64,000 nt of DNA from Terribium retamae (GCF_022347545.1 NZ_JAKREW010000005.1:1-64000), one strand, 5' to 3'; counted from the stretch's first letter, positions 15,990 to 25,144 are shown. A program made the numbers and translations. Notes: generated by a model not told the origin, from the letters alone.

Positions 15990-16862
15990 TCACAGCATCG
16001 GCCGTCCGCCGGTGATTTCGTAGAGTGCTCCGGTCGTGTAACTGGACTCGTCGGAGGCCAGCAGGACATAGGTCGCCGCAAGTTCGGCAGGCTGGCCCGG
16101 CCGCTTGAGCGGTGTGTTCTTACCGAATTGCTTCACCTTCTCGGCAGGCATCGTCGAAGGGATGAGCGGTGTCCAGATCGGTCCCGGCGCCACGGCATTG
16201 ACCCTGATTCCACGTTCCGCGACGAGCCCCGCCAGTCCGGAGGTGAAGTTCGCAATCGCGCCCTTCGTCGTGGCGTAGGCCAGCAGGGTCGGCGAGGGGC
16301 TGGTTGCGTTGATCGACGAAGTGTTGATGATCGTGGAACCGGGCTTCATGTGCCGGACTGCCTCCTGGCAGAGATAGAACATCGCATAGATGTTTGTGCG
16401 GAAGGTGAGGTCCCATTCCCTGGCGGTAATGTCCTCCAGTTTCTCGAAAGTGGCCTGATGTGCGGCATTGTTGACGAGGATGTCGATCCGGCCGCATTCG
16501 TCCATCGTCCGCTGGACGAGAGAGCGCGCAAAGTTCTCATCGGCAATGTCGCCCCGGGCAAGCACAGCCTTGCGGCCGGCTTTCTCGATCCAGCGGGCGG
16601 TTTCCTGCGCGTCTTCATCCTCTTCCAGATAAGAAATGACGACGTCCGCGCCCTCTCGCGCGAAGGCGATCGCGACCGCCCTGCCGATCCCCGAATCCGA
16701 GCCGGTGATCAGCGCGACGCGGTCGGTCAACTTGCCGCTGCCGCGATAGCTCTCTTCGCCATGGTCGGGGCGCGGGTCCATCTTGTCGGTGTAGCCGGGC
16801 ATTTCCTGCTGCTGTTCGGGCAAGGGCGGCTGGGGATGTTTGTGTTGGGGATGGTTCTGCAT
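15990..16862 (-). CDS. SDR oxidoreductase, YghA/general-stress type
   Basis: A 290-residue short-chain dehydrogenase with an N-terminal extension rich in His, Pro and Gln (about 40 residues), typical of the YghA / B. subtilis stress protein 39 group. It shows the NAD(P) loop TGSDSGIG at about 53, NNAA at about 130, the catalytic Ser in NTSSINA, the YATTK pair (Tyr and Lys about 195-199), and GGRPML at the end. The substrate is unknown. Such proteins are often induced by salt, ethanol or sigma-factor-controlled stress, and its neighbours fit that. Single gene, convergent with the DUF883-like gene. Confidence 0.92.
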   Translation of the reverse strand: MQNHPQHKHPQPPLPEQQQEMPGYTDKMDPRPDHGEESYRGSGKLTDRVALITGSDSGIGRAVAIAFAREGADVVISYLEEDEDAQETARWIEKAGRKAVLARGDIADENFARSLVQRTMDECGRIDILVNNAAHQATFEKLEDITAREWDLTFRTNIYAMFYLCQEAVRHMKPGSTIINTSSINATSPSPTLLAYATTKGAIANFTSGLAGLVAERGIRVNAVAPGPIWTPLIPSTMPAEKVKQFGKNTPLKRPGQPAELAATYVLLASDESSYTTGALYEITGGRPML

Positions 16863-17456
16863 GTTCGTTCGACTTCTCTAGCTTGAGTTGAGGTTGCGAC
16901 GATCGGATTCTCGGATCGACCCCGTGCGATTCGAACCGCCGCCCATTCTTAAGAGGCTAACTCCCACGTTGCGGCAGCGTTCCAAGCATTGCGCCGTTCT
17001 CGCAGGCAACTCACCAGACCGATGGATTTCTGTAACGCAGCTTGGCGGCAGTGACGCGGAGCAATCCGCGAGTGGCATCGACCGAGCGCAGGAAACCGCT
17101 CGCAGGGATCTCGGCTCCGGTCGCCGCTCCCCGAAACGCCTCATACGCAAGCGCGGGCCGCCGATGCCGTCGAGCACTCGCATCAATCGATGCGCTTTGC
17201 GACCTCTCCGATAGGTCATCTATACAGAAGTAGCTCGGCGGCCTCGCGTACGCTCGTTACCGGAAGCTTCATCCGCGCGCGTACTCAAGAATTGAAGGCA
17301 TTTCCCGCTCGCTGACGGCAGGAAGTCGATCATGTGCATTCTGGCTTCCGCTAGGGGCGGCTTGCGCACAGTCTCGGATTCAGTCGAAAATTTCCGCGCA
17401 GGTTGACAACGCTCGAACGGTCGCAACATGGTGACTGTTTTTGAGAGGAGCTCAAC
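16863..17456. other. intergenic region, no gene supported
   Basis: Nearly 600 bp. Frames on both strands are short, Arg-rich and have no ribosome site. On the minus strand near 16945-16920 the sequence ggcggttcgaatcgcac looks like a tRNA T-loop, but no tRNA stem closes around it. The last 20 bases hold the ribosome site of the TAXI binding protein (GAGAGGAGCTCAAC). Confidence 0.5.
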
Positions 17457-18446
17457 ATGACCGTTTCGATCAGTCGCCGTGCTTTTGCCATAGGCGCAGC
17501 CGCGGCCGGATTTGCCATGGCAGGGTTTTCGCCTTCGCGCGCTCAGCAGGCATTTTTCCGCATTGGTACCGGCGGTACTTCCGGCACTTACTATCCCGTC
17601 GGGGGGCTGATCGCCAATTCGATCTCGGCAACCGGAGCGGCCGGGGTCGAAGGTCTTGTCGCGACTGCCGTGTCCTCCAACGGTTCGGTCGCCAATATCA
17701 GCGCCATCCAGTCGGGAGCGTCCGAGTCGGGCTTCACGCAGTCCGATGTCGCTTATTGGGCCCAATCGGGCACAGGACTTTACGAGGGCAAGCCAAAAGT
17801 CGAGGACCTGCGGCTCATCGCTACACTCTACCCCGAAACCATCCATCTGGTGGCCCGGGCGGATGCCGGCATCAAGACGGTGGCCGACCTCAAGGGCAAG
17901 CGCGTCTCACTTGACGAACCGGGTTCCGGCACGATCGTCGATTCGCGTCTCGTGCTCGCTGCATACGGTTTGACCGAAAAGGACGTGGAGCCGGAATACC
18001 TCAAGCCTGGCCCGTCCGGTGAGCGCCTGCAGGACGGCGCGCTCGATGCTTACTTCTTCGTGGGCGGTTATCCGACCGGCGCCATTGTCGAACTGGCCAG
18101 CACCAACAACATCACATTGGTGCCGATTTTCGGGCCGGAAGCCGACAAGCTCCTGTCGGAACAGAAGTTCTTCTCCACTGATACCGTGCCCGCAAACACC
18201 TATAAAAACGTCGGTGAAACAAAAACCATATCGGTTGCCGCCCAATGGGTGACCAGTGCCAAGCAGCCAGACGACCTCGTCTACAAGATCGTCAAGTCGC
18301 TCTACAGTGACGAAACCCAGAAAACGCTGCAGGCCGGTCATGCCAAGGGCAAGCTCATCACGCTGCAGAACGCGGTCACCAGTGCCGGCATTCCGTTCCA
18401 TCCAGGCGCGGAGAAATTCTACAAGGAAGTCGGGGCCCTGAAATAG
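17457..18446 (+). CDS. TAXI-family TRAP transporter binding protein
   Basis: A 329-residue periplasmic solute receptor of the TAXI type. The N-terminus SRRAFAIGAAAAGFAMAG is a Tat-like signal with cleavage near SRAQQ. Mature features are the opening RIGTGGTSGTYYPVGG, typical of TAXI receptors, and DLKGKRVSLDEPGSGT at about 145. It delivers a solute, possibly glutamate, a dicarboxylate or another organic acid, to the membrane unit encoded 85 bp downstream. Start fixed by AGAGGAGCTCAAC directly upstream. Confidence 0.95.
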   Translation: MTVSISRRAFAIGAAAAGFAMAGFSPSRAQQAFFRIGTGGTSGTYYPVGGLIANSISATGAAGVEGLVATAVSSNGSVANISAIQSGASESGFTQSDVAYWAQSGTGLYEGKPKVEDLRLIATLYPETIHLVARADAGIKTVADLKGKRVSLDEPGSGTIVDSRLVLAAYGLTEKDVEPEYLKPGPSGERLQDGALDAYFFVGGYPTGAIVELASTNNITLVPIFGPEADKLLSEQKFFSTDTVPANTYKNVGETKTISVAAQWVTSAKQPDDLVYKIVKSLYSDETQKTLQAGHAKGKLITLQNAVTSAGIPFHPGAEKFYKEVGALK

Positions 18447-18531
18447 CAAGCCGTCGGACCGACGGACAGCATGAGGCGGGAGGCAAGCCTCCCGCCTCGT
18501 TATTTCCAGACACGCAGGATTCGGAACCGGT

Positions 18532-20595
18532 ATGAGCGACGACAGCAGCGATAAGATCAAACTTTCCGGTATTGAGTTCGATGAGGAGAAGGCTCGCGAA
18601 CTCGAGGAGAAATTTGACTCCGAAATCCGCTTCCGGCCCCTGACCCTTGCTGCCGGCTGGCTTGTCGGCTTTCTTCTGGTCGCGCTGTCGCTGTTCCATT
18701 ACTACACCGCAGGTTTCGGCCTGTTGCAGGAGATGCTGCATAGGGGCATCCACCTGTCGATGGTCTTGGCGCTGGTCTTCCTGGTCTTCCCATTGGTGAA
18801 GAATGGGTATGACCAACCCGCGCAATCCAGCCTGCTGAAGCCGCTCGGCATACCGCTTTTCGACTGGCTGCTGGCGATCGTCGCCGTGGTCGCGGTCATG
18901 CATGTGCCGATGATCCCGCTCGACGATCTCGCCTTCCGTGTCGGCAATCCCACGACGACCGACGTGGTGCTCGGTCTGGCCCTCATCCTGCTTCTGCTCG
19001 AGGCGACGCGCCGTTCCGTCGGCATTCCGCTGCCGGTCATCGCGGTCGCGTTCATGGCTTACGCGCTGTTCGGACCGTATATGCCGAGCATCCTGGTGCA
19101 CCCCGGTGCGTCCGTCTCCCAGTTGGTCGATCACCTTTATCTGACGACCCAGGGCATCTACGGAATCGCGTTGGGCGTCGTCGCCACCTACGTTTTCCAT
19201 TTCGTGCTGTTCGGTGTCTTCGCCACCCGCATTGGCCTCGGTCAACTCTTCCTCGATTGTGCCGCATGGGTTGCGGGCCGCTATGCTGGCGGTCCTGCCA
19301 AGGTGTCGATCTTCGGCTCCGCCTTGTTCGGGATGATCTCCGGTTCTTCGGTCGCCAATACGGTCACCGTCGGCTCGCTGACCATCCCTGCCATGATCCG
19401 TCTTGGCTACAAAAAGCATTTCGCTGCGGCCGTGGAAGCGGCTTCCTCCACCGGCGGGCAGGTGACGCCGCCGATCATGGGCGCCGCTGCGTTCCTCATG
19501 ATAGAATTCCTCGAACTTCCGTACACGACGATCATCCTGGCGGCGATCGTACCAGCCTTCATGCATTTCTTCGGCGTGTTCATGCAGGTGCATTTCGAAG
19601 CCAAGCGCACAGGCCTGCGAGGGCTGCGACCGGACGAGATGCCCGACGTTGTCGAAGCGCTGAAGCGCGATTGGCCGACGATCATTCCGCTGATCGTCCT
19701 TATCGGCGTTCTGCTTTCAGGTTATACGCCCTATCTTGCCGCCTTCTGGGGCATCACCCTGTGCATTGCGGTTGGTTTGCTCAATCCGCGTCGGCGCATG
19801 TCCATCGCCGATATCGTGGTGTGTCTGCGCGACGGCGCCAAATATGCGCTTGCCGTCGGCGCTGCGGCAGCCACCGTCGGCATCGTTGTCGGCATCGTCA
19901 CTCTGACGGGCGTGGGCTTCAAGCTGTCCTACATCGTCACGGCCGCCGCAGGGCACCTGTCGATGCTGTTTGGTACCTTCATCCCGCAGGCGATCTTCTC
20001 GGCACAGGGCTTGACCCTGTTGTTCACCCTGATCATGACCGGTGTTGTGTGTATCCTGATGGGCTGCGGCATACCGACCACGGCCAACTATATCATCATG
20101 GTGACGATTGCCGCCCCCGCATTGGTCATGCTCGGTGTCGAACCGATCGTCGCCCATTTCTTCGTATTCTATTACGGACTGCTCGCTGACATAACACCGC
20201 CCGTGGCATTGGCAGCCTATGCTGCCGCGGGTATGGCCGGCGCGGATCCGTTCAAGACCGGCAACACCGCTTTTCGGCTGGGGCTCGGCAAGGCGTTGGT
20301 GCCGTTCGTGTTCGTTTTCTCACCATCACTTCTTCTGGTGACCAAGGATTTCACCTGGCCGAACTTCTTGCTGGCGTTTTGCGGCTGCCTGCTCGGCATC
20401 ACCTTCCTGGGAGCCGCTCTGTCGCGCTTCCTGCTGGTGCGGACCAAGCCGTGGGAGAACTTGCTGCTGGTCGTCGCGGCGCTTCTTTTGGTGGCGCCTG
20501 AACTCTATTCGTCGCTGCTCGGATTGCTGCTGGTCGCTCCGGTGGCGCTGAGGCACTGGAATGCGTACAGGAGCGTGCAAAATCAACTTGCATGA
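18532..20595 (+). CDS. TRAP transporter permease, fused DctQM type
   Basis: A 687-residue inner-membrane protein in which the small (4-helix) and large (12-helix) TRAP subunits are fused, as is usual for partners of TAXI receptors. About 16 or more hydrophobic helices are visible. Conserved large-subunit segments include GGPAKVSIFGSALFGMISGS at about residue 250, SSTGGQVTPPIMGAAAFLM at about 305 and MGCGIPTTANYIIM at about 510. It imports the receptor's substrate using a sodium or proton gradient. Followed by a terminator hairpin, so the operon has two genes. Confidence 0.95.
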   Translation: MSDDSSDKIKLSGIEFDEEKARELEEKFDSEIRFRPLTLAAGWLVGFLLVALSLFHYYTAGFGLLQEMLHRGIHLSMVLALVFLVFPLVKNGYDQPAQSSLLKPLGIPLFDWLLAIVAVVAVMHVPMIPLDDLAFRVGNPTTTDVVLGLALILLLLEATRRSVGIPLPVIAVAFMAYALFGPYMPSILVHPGASVSQLVDHLYLTTQGIYGIALGVVATYVFHFVLFGVFATRIGLGQLFLDCAAWVAGRYAGGPAKVSIFGSALFGMISGSSVANTVTVGSLTIPAMIRLGYKKHFAAAVEAASSTGGQVTPPIMGAAAFLMIEFLELPYTTIILAAIVPAFMHFFGVFMQVHFEAKRTGLRGLRPDEMPDVVEALKRDWPTIIPLIVLIGVLLSGYTPYLAAFWGITLCIAVGLLNPRRRMSIADIVVCLRDGAKYALAVGAAAATVGIVVGIVTLTGVGFKLSYIVTAAAGHLSMLFGTFIPQAIFSAQGLTLLFTLIMTGVVCILMGCGIPTTANYIIMVTIAAPALVMLGVEPIVAHFFVFYYGLLADITPPVALAAYAAAGMAGADPFKTGNTAFRLGLGKALVPFVFVFSPSLLLVTKDFTWPNFLLAFCGCLLGITFLGAALSRFLLVRTKPWENLLLVVAALLLVAPELYSSLLGLLLVAPVALRHWNAYRSVQNQLA

Positions 20596-20639
20596 TCGCT
20601 TGTCCCACCTTTGTGCCCTATAGATTTGGGTCGATCGTG

Positions 20640-20664
20640 TACGGAGCCATCTTCTGGCTCCGTA
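20640..20664 (+). terminator. terminator after TRAP operon
   Basis: A perfect nine-base-pair stem (tacggagcc / ggctccgta) with a seven-base loop lies 45 bp past the permease stop. The downstream tract is TGCTCTCTCTC rather than a pure T-run. Confidence 0.7.
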
Positions 20665-20771
20665 TGCTCTCTCTCAACGCTGCCTTCGTGCGTACGCTTC
20701 GGCCAGATAAACGCCGAGTGACTTTCGCAAATGCAATGTTAGCCCTCGGCAAACTTGCTTGTTCTGAGCGT

Positions 20772-21080
20772 TCAGGGATTGCAGCCGGGCAAGCTGGCGA
20801 TCACTTCGCACGGCATTTGTCGTCGCGGCGCATTGCTCGGATCAAAGGCAGGTTCCGAGGCCTCGGGTGCATCAACGCCTCTGTTTGAGACCCGCATGTT
20901 GGAGACAGTCCGTTTTGAGGACCACCAGCGCGAGCCGAATCCACAGGTGTTAAACGGGCTGTTGATTTGCGTGCATCTGTGCCTGAAAACGATTGCGCCG
21001 CCGAAGCGAGTCTCGCTGGCTTGTGCAGGCGAGATTGCTAATACGGTCAACACGATCACTGCTGTTCGCGCGTACATCAT
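20772..21080 (-). CDS. small Cys-containing exported hypothetical protein
   Basis: A 102-residue predicted exported protein. It has a clear signal peptide, MMYARTAVIVLTVLAISPAQA, with a cleavage site after AQA. The mature part has four cysteines (HRCTQ, FNTCGFG, MPCEV, PGCNP), which suggests two disulfides in the periplasm. The ending SLPGC-N-P and the composition look like real coding sequence, but I do not recognise the family and the ribosome site (GGAACTTGTCG) is weak. It stands alone between two hairpins, convergent with the TRAP operon. Confidence 0.5.
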   Translation of the reverse strand: MMYARTAVIVLTVLAISPAQASETRFGGAIVFRHRCTQINSPFNTCGFGSRWWSSKRTVSNMRVSNRGVDAPEASEPAFDPSNAPRRQMPCEVIASLPGCNP

Positions 21081-21163
21081 CGACAAGTTCCATTCCATGG
21101 TCGCTTCGACCGCTGTTTTGACAAGCGGAAAGAGCAGCCCGTCCTGGCTTGAGCGGCCCGACC

Positions 21164-21203
21164 TAGAGCGTTTCCGTTTTTACAGAAACGCGGAAACGCT
21201 CTA
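21164..21203. repeat. rhizobial-type palindromic element
   Basis: A 13 bp perfect inverted repeat (tagagcgtttccg / cggaaacgctcta) with a 14-base loop, followed by AAGG and six T on the plus strand. It resembles the dispersed GAGCGTTTC-type palindromes of Mesorhizobium intergenic DNA and could terminate transcription. Confidence 0.65.
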
Positions 21204-21229
21204 AGGTTTTTTCCCAGCATTCTTGTAAT

Positions 21230-21249
21230 GCCAAGTGATTCCACTTGGC
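21230..21249 (-). terminator. terminator-like hairpin after OmpA-like gene
   Basis: An eight-base-pair perfect stem (gccaagtg / cacttggc) with a four-base loop, 12 bp past the stop of the minus-strand OmpA-like gene, which is where its terminator should be. The run CTTTTTGTA lies between the stop and the hairpin, not after it, so efficiency is uncertain. Confidence 0.5.
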
Positions 21250-21261
21250 TACAAAAAGGCA

Positions 21262-22140
21262 CTAGCGTGATCCCATGGCTTTGAGTTTCGAGAGGAGCTC
21301 CCCTCTGGGAATCGTCACACGCGTGTCAGTCTCCCAACCGGTGTCCTTCAGGATTCTCCTGCCGCTCGTGCTCAGCATCCTGCCGCGTCTGATGTAGGTC
21401 ACGTTCGGGGTGGAAGGCCCCCATCTGAAAGAGACGACCACCCTCTCGGAGCTGAAACTCGCCAACTCCCGTCGATCATGCTCGTAAGAATAATCCTGGT
21501 GGATTTCGGTTATCACATAGTCGCTGGGGAAGCTCTTGGTTTCCACGTTTTTGATCGTGTTGAAATCGTCGAAGAAAACCTGGGCGATCAGAGAGGCCCA
21601 GGCAGCACCGTCCTCGCCGCTGAACTTGTCCGCGCCAGCGCCAGATGACCCCGTGGTGTCGATCTTGGATTTGGTGAGCTTGACGGTTCTGGACACCAGC
21701 TTTGGGGCAGTCCGCACAACGGTTGGAAATTTTGGCGGAACCGGTTTTGCCCACACCGCGAGCGTCACCGCTCGGTAATAGGGGTCTTCATTGCCGTCGC
21801 GGACGCCGACCATCGCAGCTGCCCGCTCGCCCTCGCCAATCACGGATTTGACGTCGAATGCCGTCGCCCTGACCTGAGAGCGAACTTCCTTTCTTATATG
21901 CTGTGCCACAGCGTCGGCTCGCTGCAGAGATAGAGCAGAATTCCTGGTGTCGCTTCCGCTGCGGCTGGCATGCCCCACCACAGTGATCGATCCGCCAGCG
22001 GCAATGACAGGCACGACCCTGTCCCGTAGAACTTTTTGATGTTCTGGCGTTAGAGCGGCTGATCCGACACCGAACCCCGATAACCTGATTTGCAGGACAC
22101 CAGCAGTGGGGTTGGAGAATGTAACGGATGGCGTCGCCAA
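21262..22140 (-). CDS. OmpA-like domain protein
   Basis: A 292-residue protein with an N-terminal OmpA-type peptidoglycan-binding fold (about residues 12-130), shown by ITVVGHASRSGSDTRNSALS and LQRADAVAQHIRKEV. Unusually the domain is N-terminal and there is no visible signal peptide or membrane anchor. The C-terminal half (about 150-292) has no family I recognise; it is rich in Thr, Lys and Arg. It may be a cell-envelope or phage-like accessory protein, but the absence of an export signal leaves localisation open. It stands alone. Confidence 0.75.
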   Translation of the reverse strand: MATPSVTFSNPTAGVLQIRLSGFGVGSAALTPEHQKVLRDRVVPVIAAGGSITVVGHASRSGSDTRNSALSLQRADAVAQHIRKEVRSQVRATAFDVKSVIGEGERAAAMVGVRDGNEDPYYRAVTLAVWAKPVPPKFPTVVRTAPKLVSRTVKLTKSKIDTTGSSGAGADKFSGEDGAAWASLIAQVFFDDFNTIKNVETKSFPSDYVITEIHQDYSYEHDRRELASFSSERVVVSFRWGPSTPNVTYIRRGRMLSTSGRRILKDTGWETDTRVTIPRGELLSKLKAMGSR

Positions 22141-22425
22141 GGCTCCCCCTCGAATATCGAATATGCGACAGGCCGTTTCGCCAAGGTCTCAACCAGATTG
22201 CTAACATTTCCGCTCACAACGCGCTTGAGAAAATCAAAACTAGTACATCGTGGCGGATAGATCGGATGACTGGCTCGAAGTGTGGAGAACAGTCAAGCCG
22301 GTTCGAACGCGGCTTTTGCCGCCGCAGCGGCGCAACCTGAAGCCAAGTTGCTCGCCCCGGAAAATGCCATTCGGAAACCAGCCACCCGATAGCGGGTTCC
22401 GCAAAACGTAGGCGAAATGCTGTTC
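22141..22425. other. intergenic, no gene seen
   Basis: 285 bp between two minus-strand genes. No gene, strong hairpin or promoter could be supported. Confidence 0.5.
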
Positions 22426-24102
22426 TCAGACGAACAGCCAGTCCTCAGCCGAGAGGGTCCGAACACCTCCCAGGGTCAGCACGTCTCCGGTGTCGAAGGT
22501 AAGCGTCAGACTACCGCTCCGGGTGTTCAGGCCGATGTCGCCGCTGGCGACCAATGCCTCCAGTTCGGCAAAATCGTCGATGTGATTGCTGCCGATGCTG
22601 ACATCGAGTTGCACCCGGTCGAAGCTCAGATCATTTGCATGGCGCCTCTGGTCGAAATCGAAGACCCGGTCGCGACCATCTCCTTCATTGAAGATGACCA
22701 GATCGGACCCCTTACCGGTCCAGATCCGGTCATTGCCTGCACCGCCTAGCACGATATCGTCGCCCGTTCCGGCAAATATCTTGTCGTTGCCCTCACCGCC
22801 GTCGAGCCTGTCATCGCCCTTCAGGCCGAACAGCAAGTCCTTGCCGTCGTGCCCGCGTAAGACGTCGTTGCGGTGAGTGCCCTTGAGGATGTCGTTGCCG
22901 TCATTTCCGTCCTTAACCACCCCATCCACTGGTGGGGCGCCTTCGATCTGGACCACGAAGATGTCGTGGGCGCCGTTGGTATCGCCGGGCACCAGGTTCG
23001 TGGCGTTGCTGCTGTATGCCAGGAAGCGGCCGTCCGCGGAGATTGATGGGCCGCCGCTGAGGTTGTTCGTCTCGGAGACGGTTGCGATGGTATTGGTTAG
23101 CCGGTCGAACAGAAAGACGTCGGTGGTGTCGTTAGGTCGGTCGGTGAATACGTTGTCGTAAGTAACGAAGCGGCCATCAGCCGAGATTGAGCTATGGAAG
23201 CCAGTGCCCTCCGAAGCAGCCGTGGTGGTGTTGGTCAGCCGGTCGAACACAAAAACGCCCTGGAGGCTTTTCGAATAGCTTACGAATTGGCCATTCGCAG
23301 AGATCTCGGGTTGGAAGCCGCCTTCATCGCCAGCGTCGGTGGGCACGGAGACGCGCGTGGTGGTGCCGGTTTGTCGGTCGAGCACGAAGACATCGCCGGT
23401 GCCGTTGGTATCGCCGGAAACAAGGTTAGAGGCATGGCTGCGGTAGGTTACAAAGCGGCCATCCGCCGAGATCGAGGGATCATCGCTGGAGTCGTTCGCT
23501 TCAGAGCCGTCACTGGCCACCGAGACGCGTGTGGTGGTGTTGGTCAGCCGGTCAAACACGAAGACGTCGGTGGTGCCGTTGGTATCGCCGGAAACCAGGC
23601 TGGAGGCGTTGCTGTCGTAAGTTATGAAGCGGCCATCTGCGGAAATTGAGGGATTGAAGCATTGGTAGAACACTTCTGTGGCGTCGCCGGGCACCGAGAT
23701 GCGTGTAGTGGTCTCGGTCTCTCGGTCGAACACGAAGATGTCGTAACCGCCGGTATCGCCGGGAACCAGGCTGGAGGCGCCGCTCGCGTAGGTTACGAAG
23801 CGTCCATCTGCCGAGATTGACGGCTGGGCACTGTGGTCGTTCGCCTCGGTGCCGTCGCTGGCCACGGACACGCGCTCGGTCGTATTGGTATCCCGGTCAA
23901 ACACGAAGATATCGACGACGCTGTTGGTGTCGCCTGGGACCAAGTTCGTGGCATCGCTGCCATAGGCCACATAGCGCCCATCCGCCGAGATGGAGGGGCT
24001 GCCGCTGTTGTTGTTTGCTTCAGTGCCGTCGCTGCTCACCGAGATACGTTCGGCCTGAAAGGTCTGCAAGGTTTCGTCGGGGATGGTGGTCTGAGTGCCC
24101 AT
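22426..24102 (-). CDS. secreted beta-propeller protein with RTX repeats
   Basis: A 558-residue protein with two parts. Residues 15-390 are seven or eight TolB/WD40-like blades, each with SISADGRFVTY and LVPGDTNG...DIFVFDR, separated by T-T-x-R-V-S-V-A-S-D-G-T-E-A-N type linkers. Residues 400-480 carry calcium-binding RTX nonapeptides (GNDGNDILKG, GGEGNDKIFAG, GGAGNDRIW). The end DWLFV and the absence of a signal peptide fit export by a type I secretion system; no such system is in the window. The close similarity of the blades suggests recent internal duplication. Its function may be a surface or matrix protein. Start ATG 24102 has GGAGGCACG upstream. Confidence 0.92.
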   Translation of the reverse strand: MGTQTTIPDETLQTFQAERISVSSDGTEANNNSGSPSISADGRYVAYGSDATNLVPGDTNSVVDIFVFDRDTNTTERVSVASDGTEANDHSAQPSISADGRFVTYASGASSLVPGDTGGYDIFVFDRETETTTRISVPGDATEVFYQCFNPSISADGRFITYDSNASSLVSGDTNGTTDVFVFDRLTNTTTRVSVASDGSEANDSSDDPSISADGRFVTYRSHASNLVSGDTNGTGDVFVLDRQTGTTTRVSVPTDAGDEGGFQPEISANGQFVSYSKSLQGVFVFDRLTNTTTAASEGTGFHSSISADGRFVTYDNVFTDRPNDTTDVFLFDRLTNTIATVSETNNLSGGPSISADGRFLAYSSNATNLVPGDTNGAHDIFVVQIEGAPPVDGVVKDGNDGNDILKGTHRNDVLRGHDGKDLLFGLKGDDRLDGGEGNDKIFAGTGDDIVLGGAGNDRIWTGKGSDLVIFNEGDGRDRVFDFDQRRHANDLSFDRVQLDVSIGSNHIDDFAELEALVASGDIGLNTRSGSLTLTFDTGDVLTLGGVRTLSAEDWLFV

Positions 24103-24526
24103 CGTGCCTCCTTCTCGCCCTTGGCGAAGAGACCTCTGCCCGGCAGCCCCGGTTCGAGGTCAGTGGGTGAAATTGCGGGCCGGCCACCTGAGTTCGTCGG
24201 TGCCGGGCGAAGGCCTATGGCGCGGAGCGCCTCGGAACGGGTCGCTAGGACGCGCGGCTCGATACTCGTGCCGGCGTGGTTGACCTAGCGGCAGAATAGC
24301 ATGTCACTCGACGAGCAGAAAGGCAGTGGAGCGGCTAGGACCATTCACCAGGGCCATTGGTTTAAGGATTCCACCAACGGCTCCGTTGCTGCCAAGCCCT
24401 CCTCGACTCACCGCAAGTTTCTGCGGTTGCTGCCCCCACCAAATCAAAACGCAAACGGCTCGAACCGTTTGCGTTTTTGGGATAGCAGGGTGTCTAGTCT
24501 CCGATCCCGTCGGGCAGATCCGTCAT
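24103..24526. other. intergenic with terminator hairpin
   Basis: Over 400 bp between the RTX gene and the GST gene. No gene is supported on either strand. A strong hairpin lies at 24446-24478, annotated separately. Confidence 0.5.
24446..24478. terminator. strong bidirectional terminator hairpin
   Basis: A 13 bp perfect stem (aaaacgcaaacgg / ccgtttgcgtttt) with a six-base loop. The A and T ends give a T-run on both strands. It lies 48 bp past the stop of the minus-strand GST gene and very likely ends it. Confidence 0.8.
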
Positions 24527-25144
24527 TCAGTCGCGCGTCTCGCCGTCGTAGGGTGTGGCAAGCATGGAAGGGCGCTGCAGAAATTCCCTGAACCATTTCG
24601 ACAGCCGCGGCCTGCCCGTTTCGAAATCGGGGAGGTTGCGGAAGGCCAGCCAGTCGAGCGCGGCGGCGACGGCAATGTGTCCTACATGCACCGGCTGATC
24701 GAGTTCCGTCGATTGTTCGAGATAGTCGTAGGATTCGATGAGCTTCGTCTTCATCCCTTCGGCGAGCGCGGGATAGCGCAGATGCTCCGGCCGGCGTGAG
24801 GTGTCCCAGCGCAAACCGATACCGGCTTCGCACATGCCTTGGGCGACCGCTTGCATGCGCAGGGCCGCCCAGCGCCGAGGGCCCACGGCCGGGATCAATG
24901 AAACCTGCTCGTTGCGTGTTTCGAGATAGTCGCAGATCACGACGGAATCGAAAATGGGCTCGCCGTCGGCAAGAATGAGAACCGGCACCTTACCCAGAGG
25001 ATTGACCGTGAAGACCTCGTCGTTGCGGTTGGTTGGGCTGGTTTCGTGGTGGATGACACGCAATTGTTCGGCGAGCCCGGCTTCATGCGCGAAGACCAGC
25101 ACCTTTCGCGCATAGGGGGAGTGGGTCTGGTAAAGAAGGTCCAT
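24527..25144 (-). CDS. glutathione S-transferase family protein
   Basis: A 205-residue cytosolic GST-fold enzyme. The N-terminal thioredoxin-like domain has the opening MDLLYQTHSPYARKVLVFAH with a Ser or Tyr that could activate glutathione, and the conserved NPLGKVPVLIL cis-Pro and PIFDSVVICDYLE segments that hold the gamma-glutamyl part. The C-terminal helical domain ends with an ALDWLAFRNLPDF motif. ATG 25144 is the family-consistent start; a start 45 bases earlier would add a short foreign leader. It conjugates or reduces electrophilic compounds; the substrate is unknown. Confidence 0.92.
   Translation of the reverse strand: MDLLYQTHSPYARKVLVFAHEAGLAEQLRVIHHETSPTNRNDEVFTVNPLGKVPVLILADGEPIFDSVVICDYLETRNEQVSLIPAVGPRRWAALRMQAVAQGMCEAGIGLRWDTSRRPEHLRYPALAEGMKTKLIESYDYLEQSTELDQPVHVGHIAVAAALDWLAFRNLPDFETGRPRLSKWFREFLQRPSMLATPYDGETRD

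Noticed and set aside
16920..16945. tRNA T-loop-like sequence (ggcggttcgaatcgcac on the minus strand)
   Set aside because: The flanking bases do not pair as a T-stem or acceptor stem and no D-arm or anticodon arm can be placed.
18376..19593. 405-codon antisense frame over the TRAP permease
   Set aside because: His-, Gln- and Arg-rich sequence typical of the complement of a membrane protein gene.
22426..24102. CRISPR-like or tandem DNA repeat array
   Set aside because: The regular repeats translate to beta-propeller blades and RTX motifs in one open frame, so they are coding repeats.
24415..24441. Third copy of the 173 bp repeat
   Set aside because: Only about 25 bases (ccgcaagtttctgcggttgc and a few more) resemble the repeat end; the rest is unrelated.
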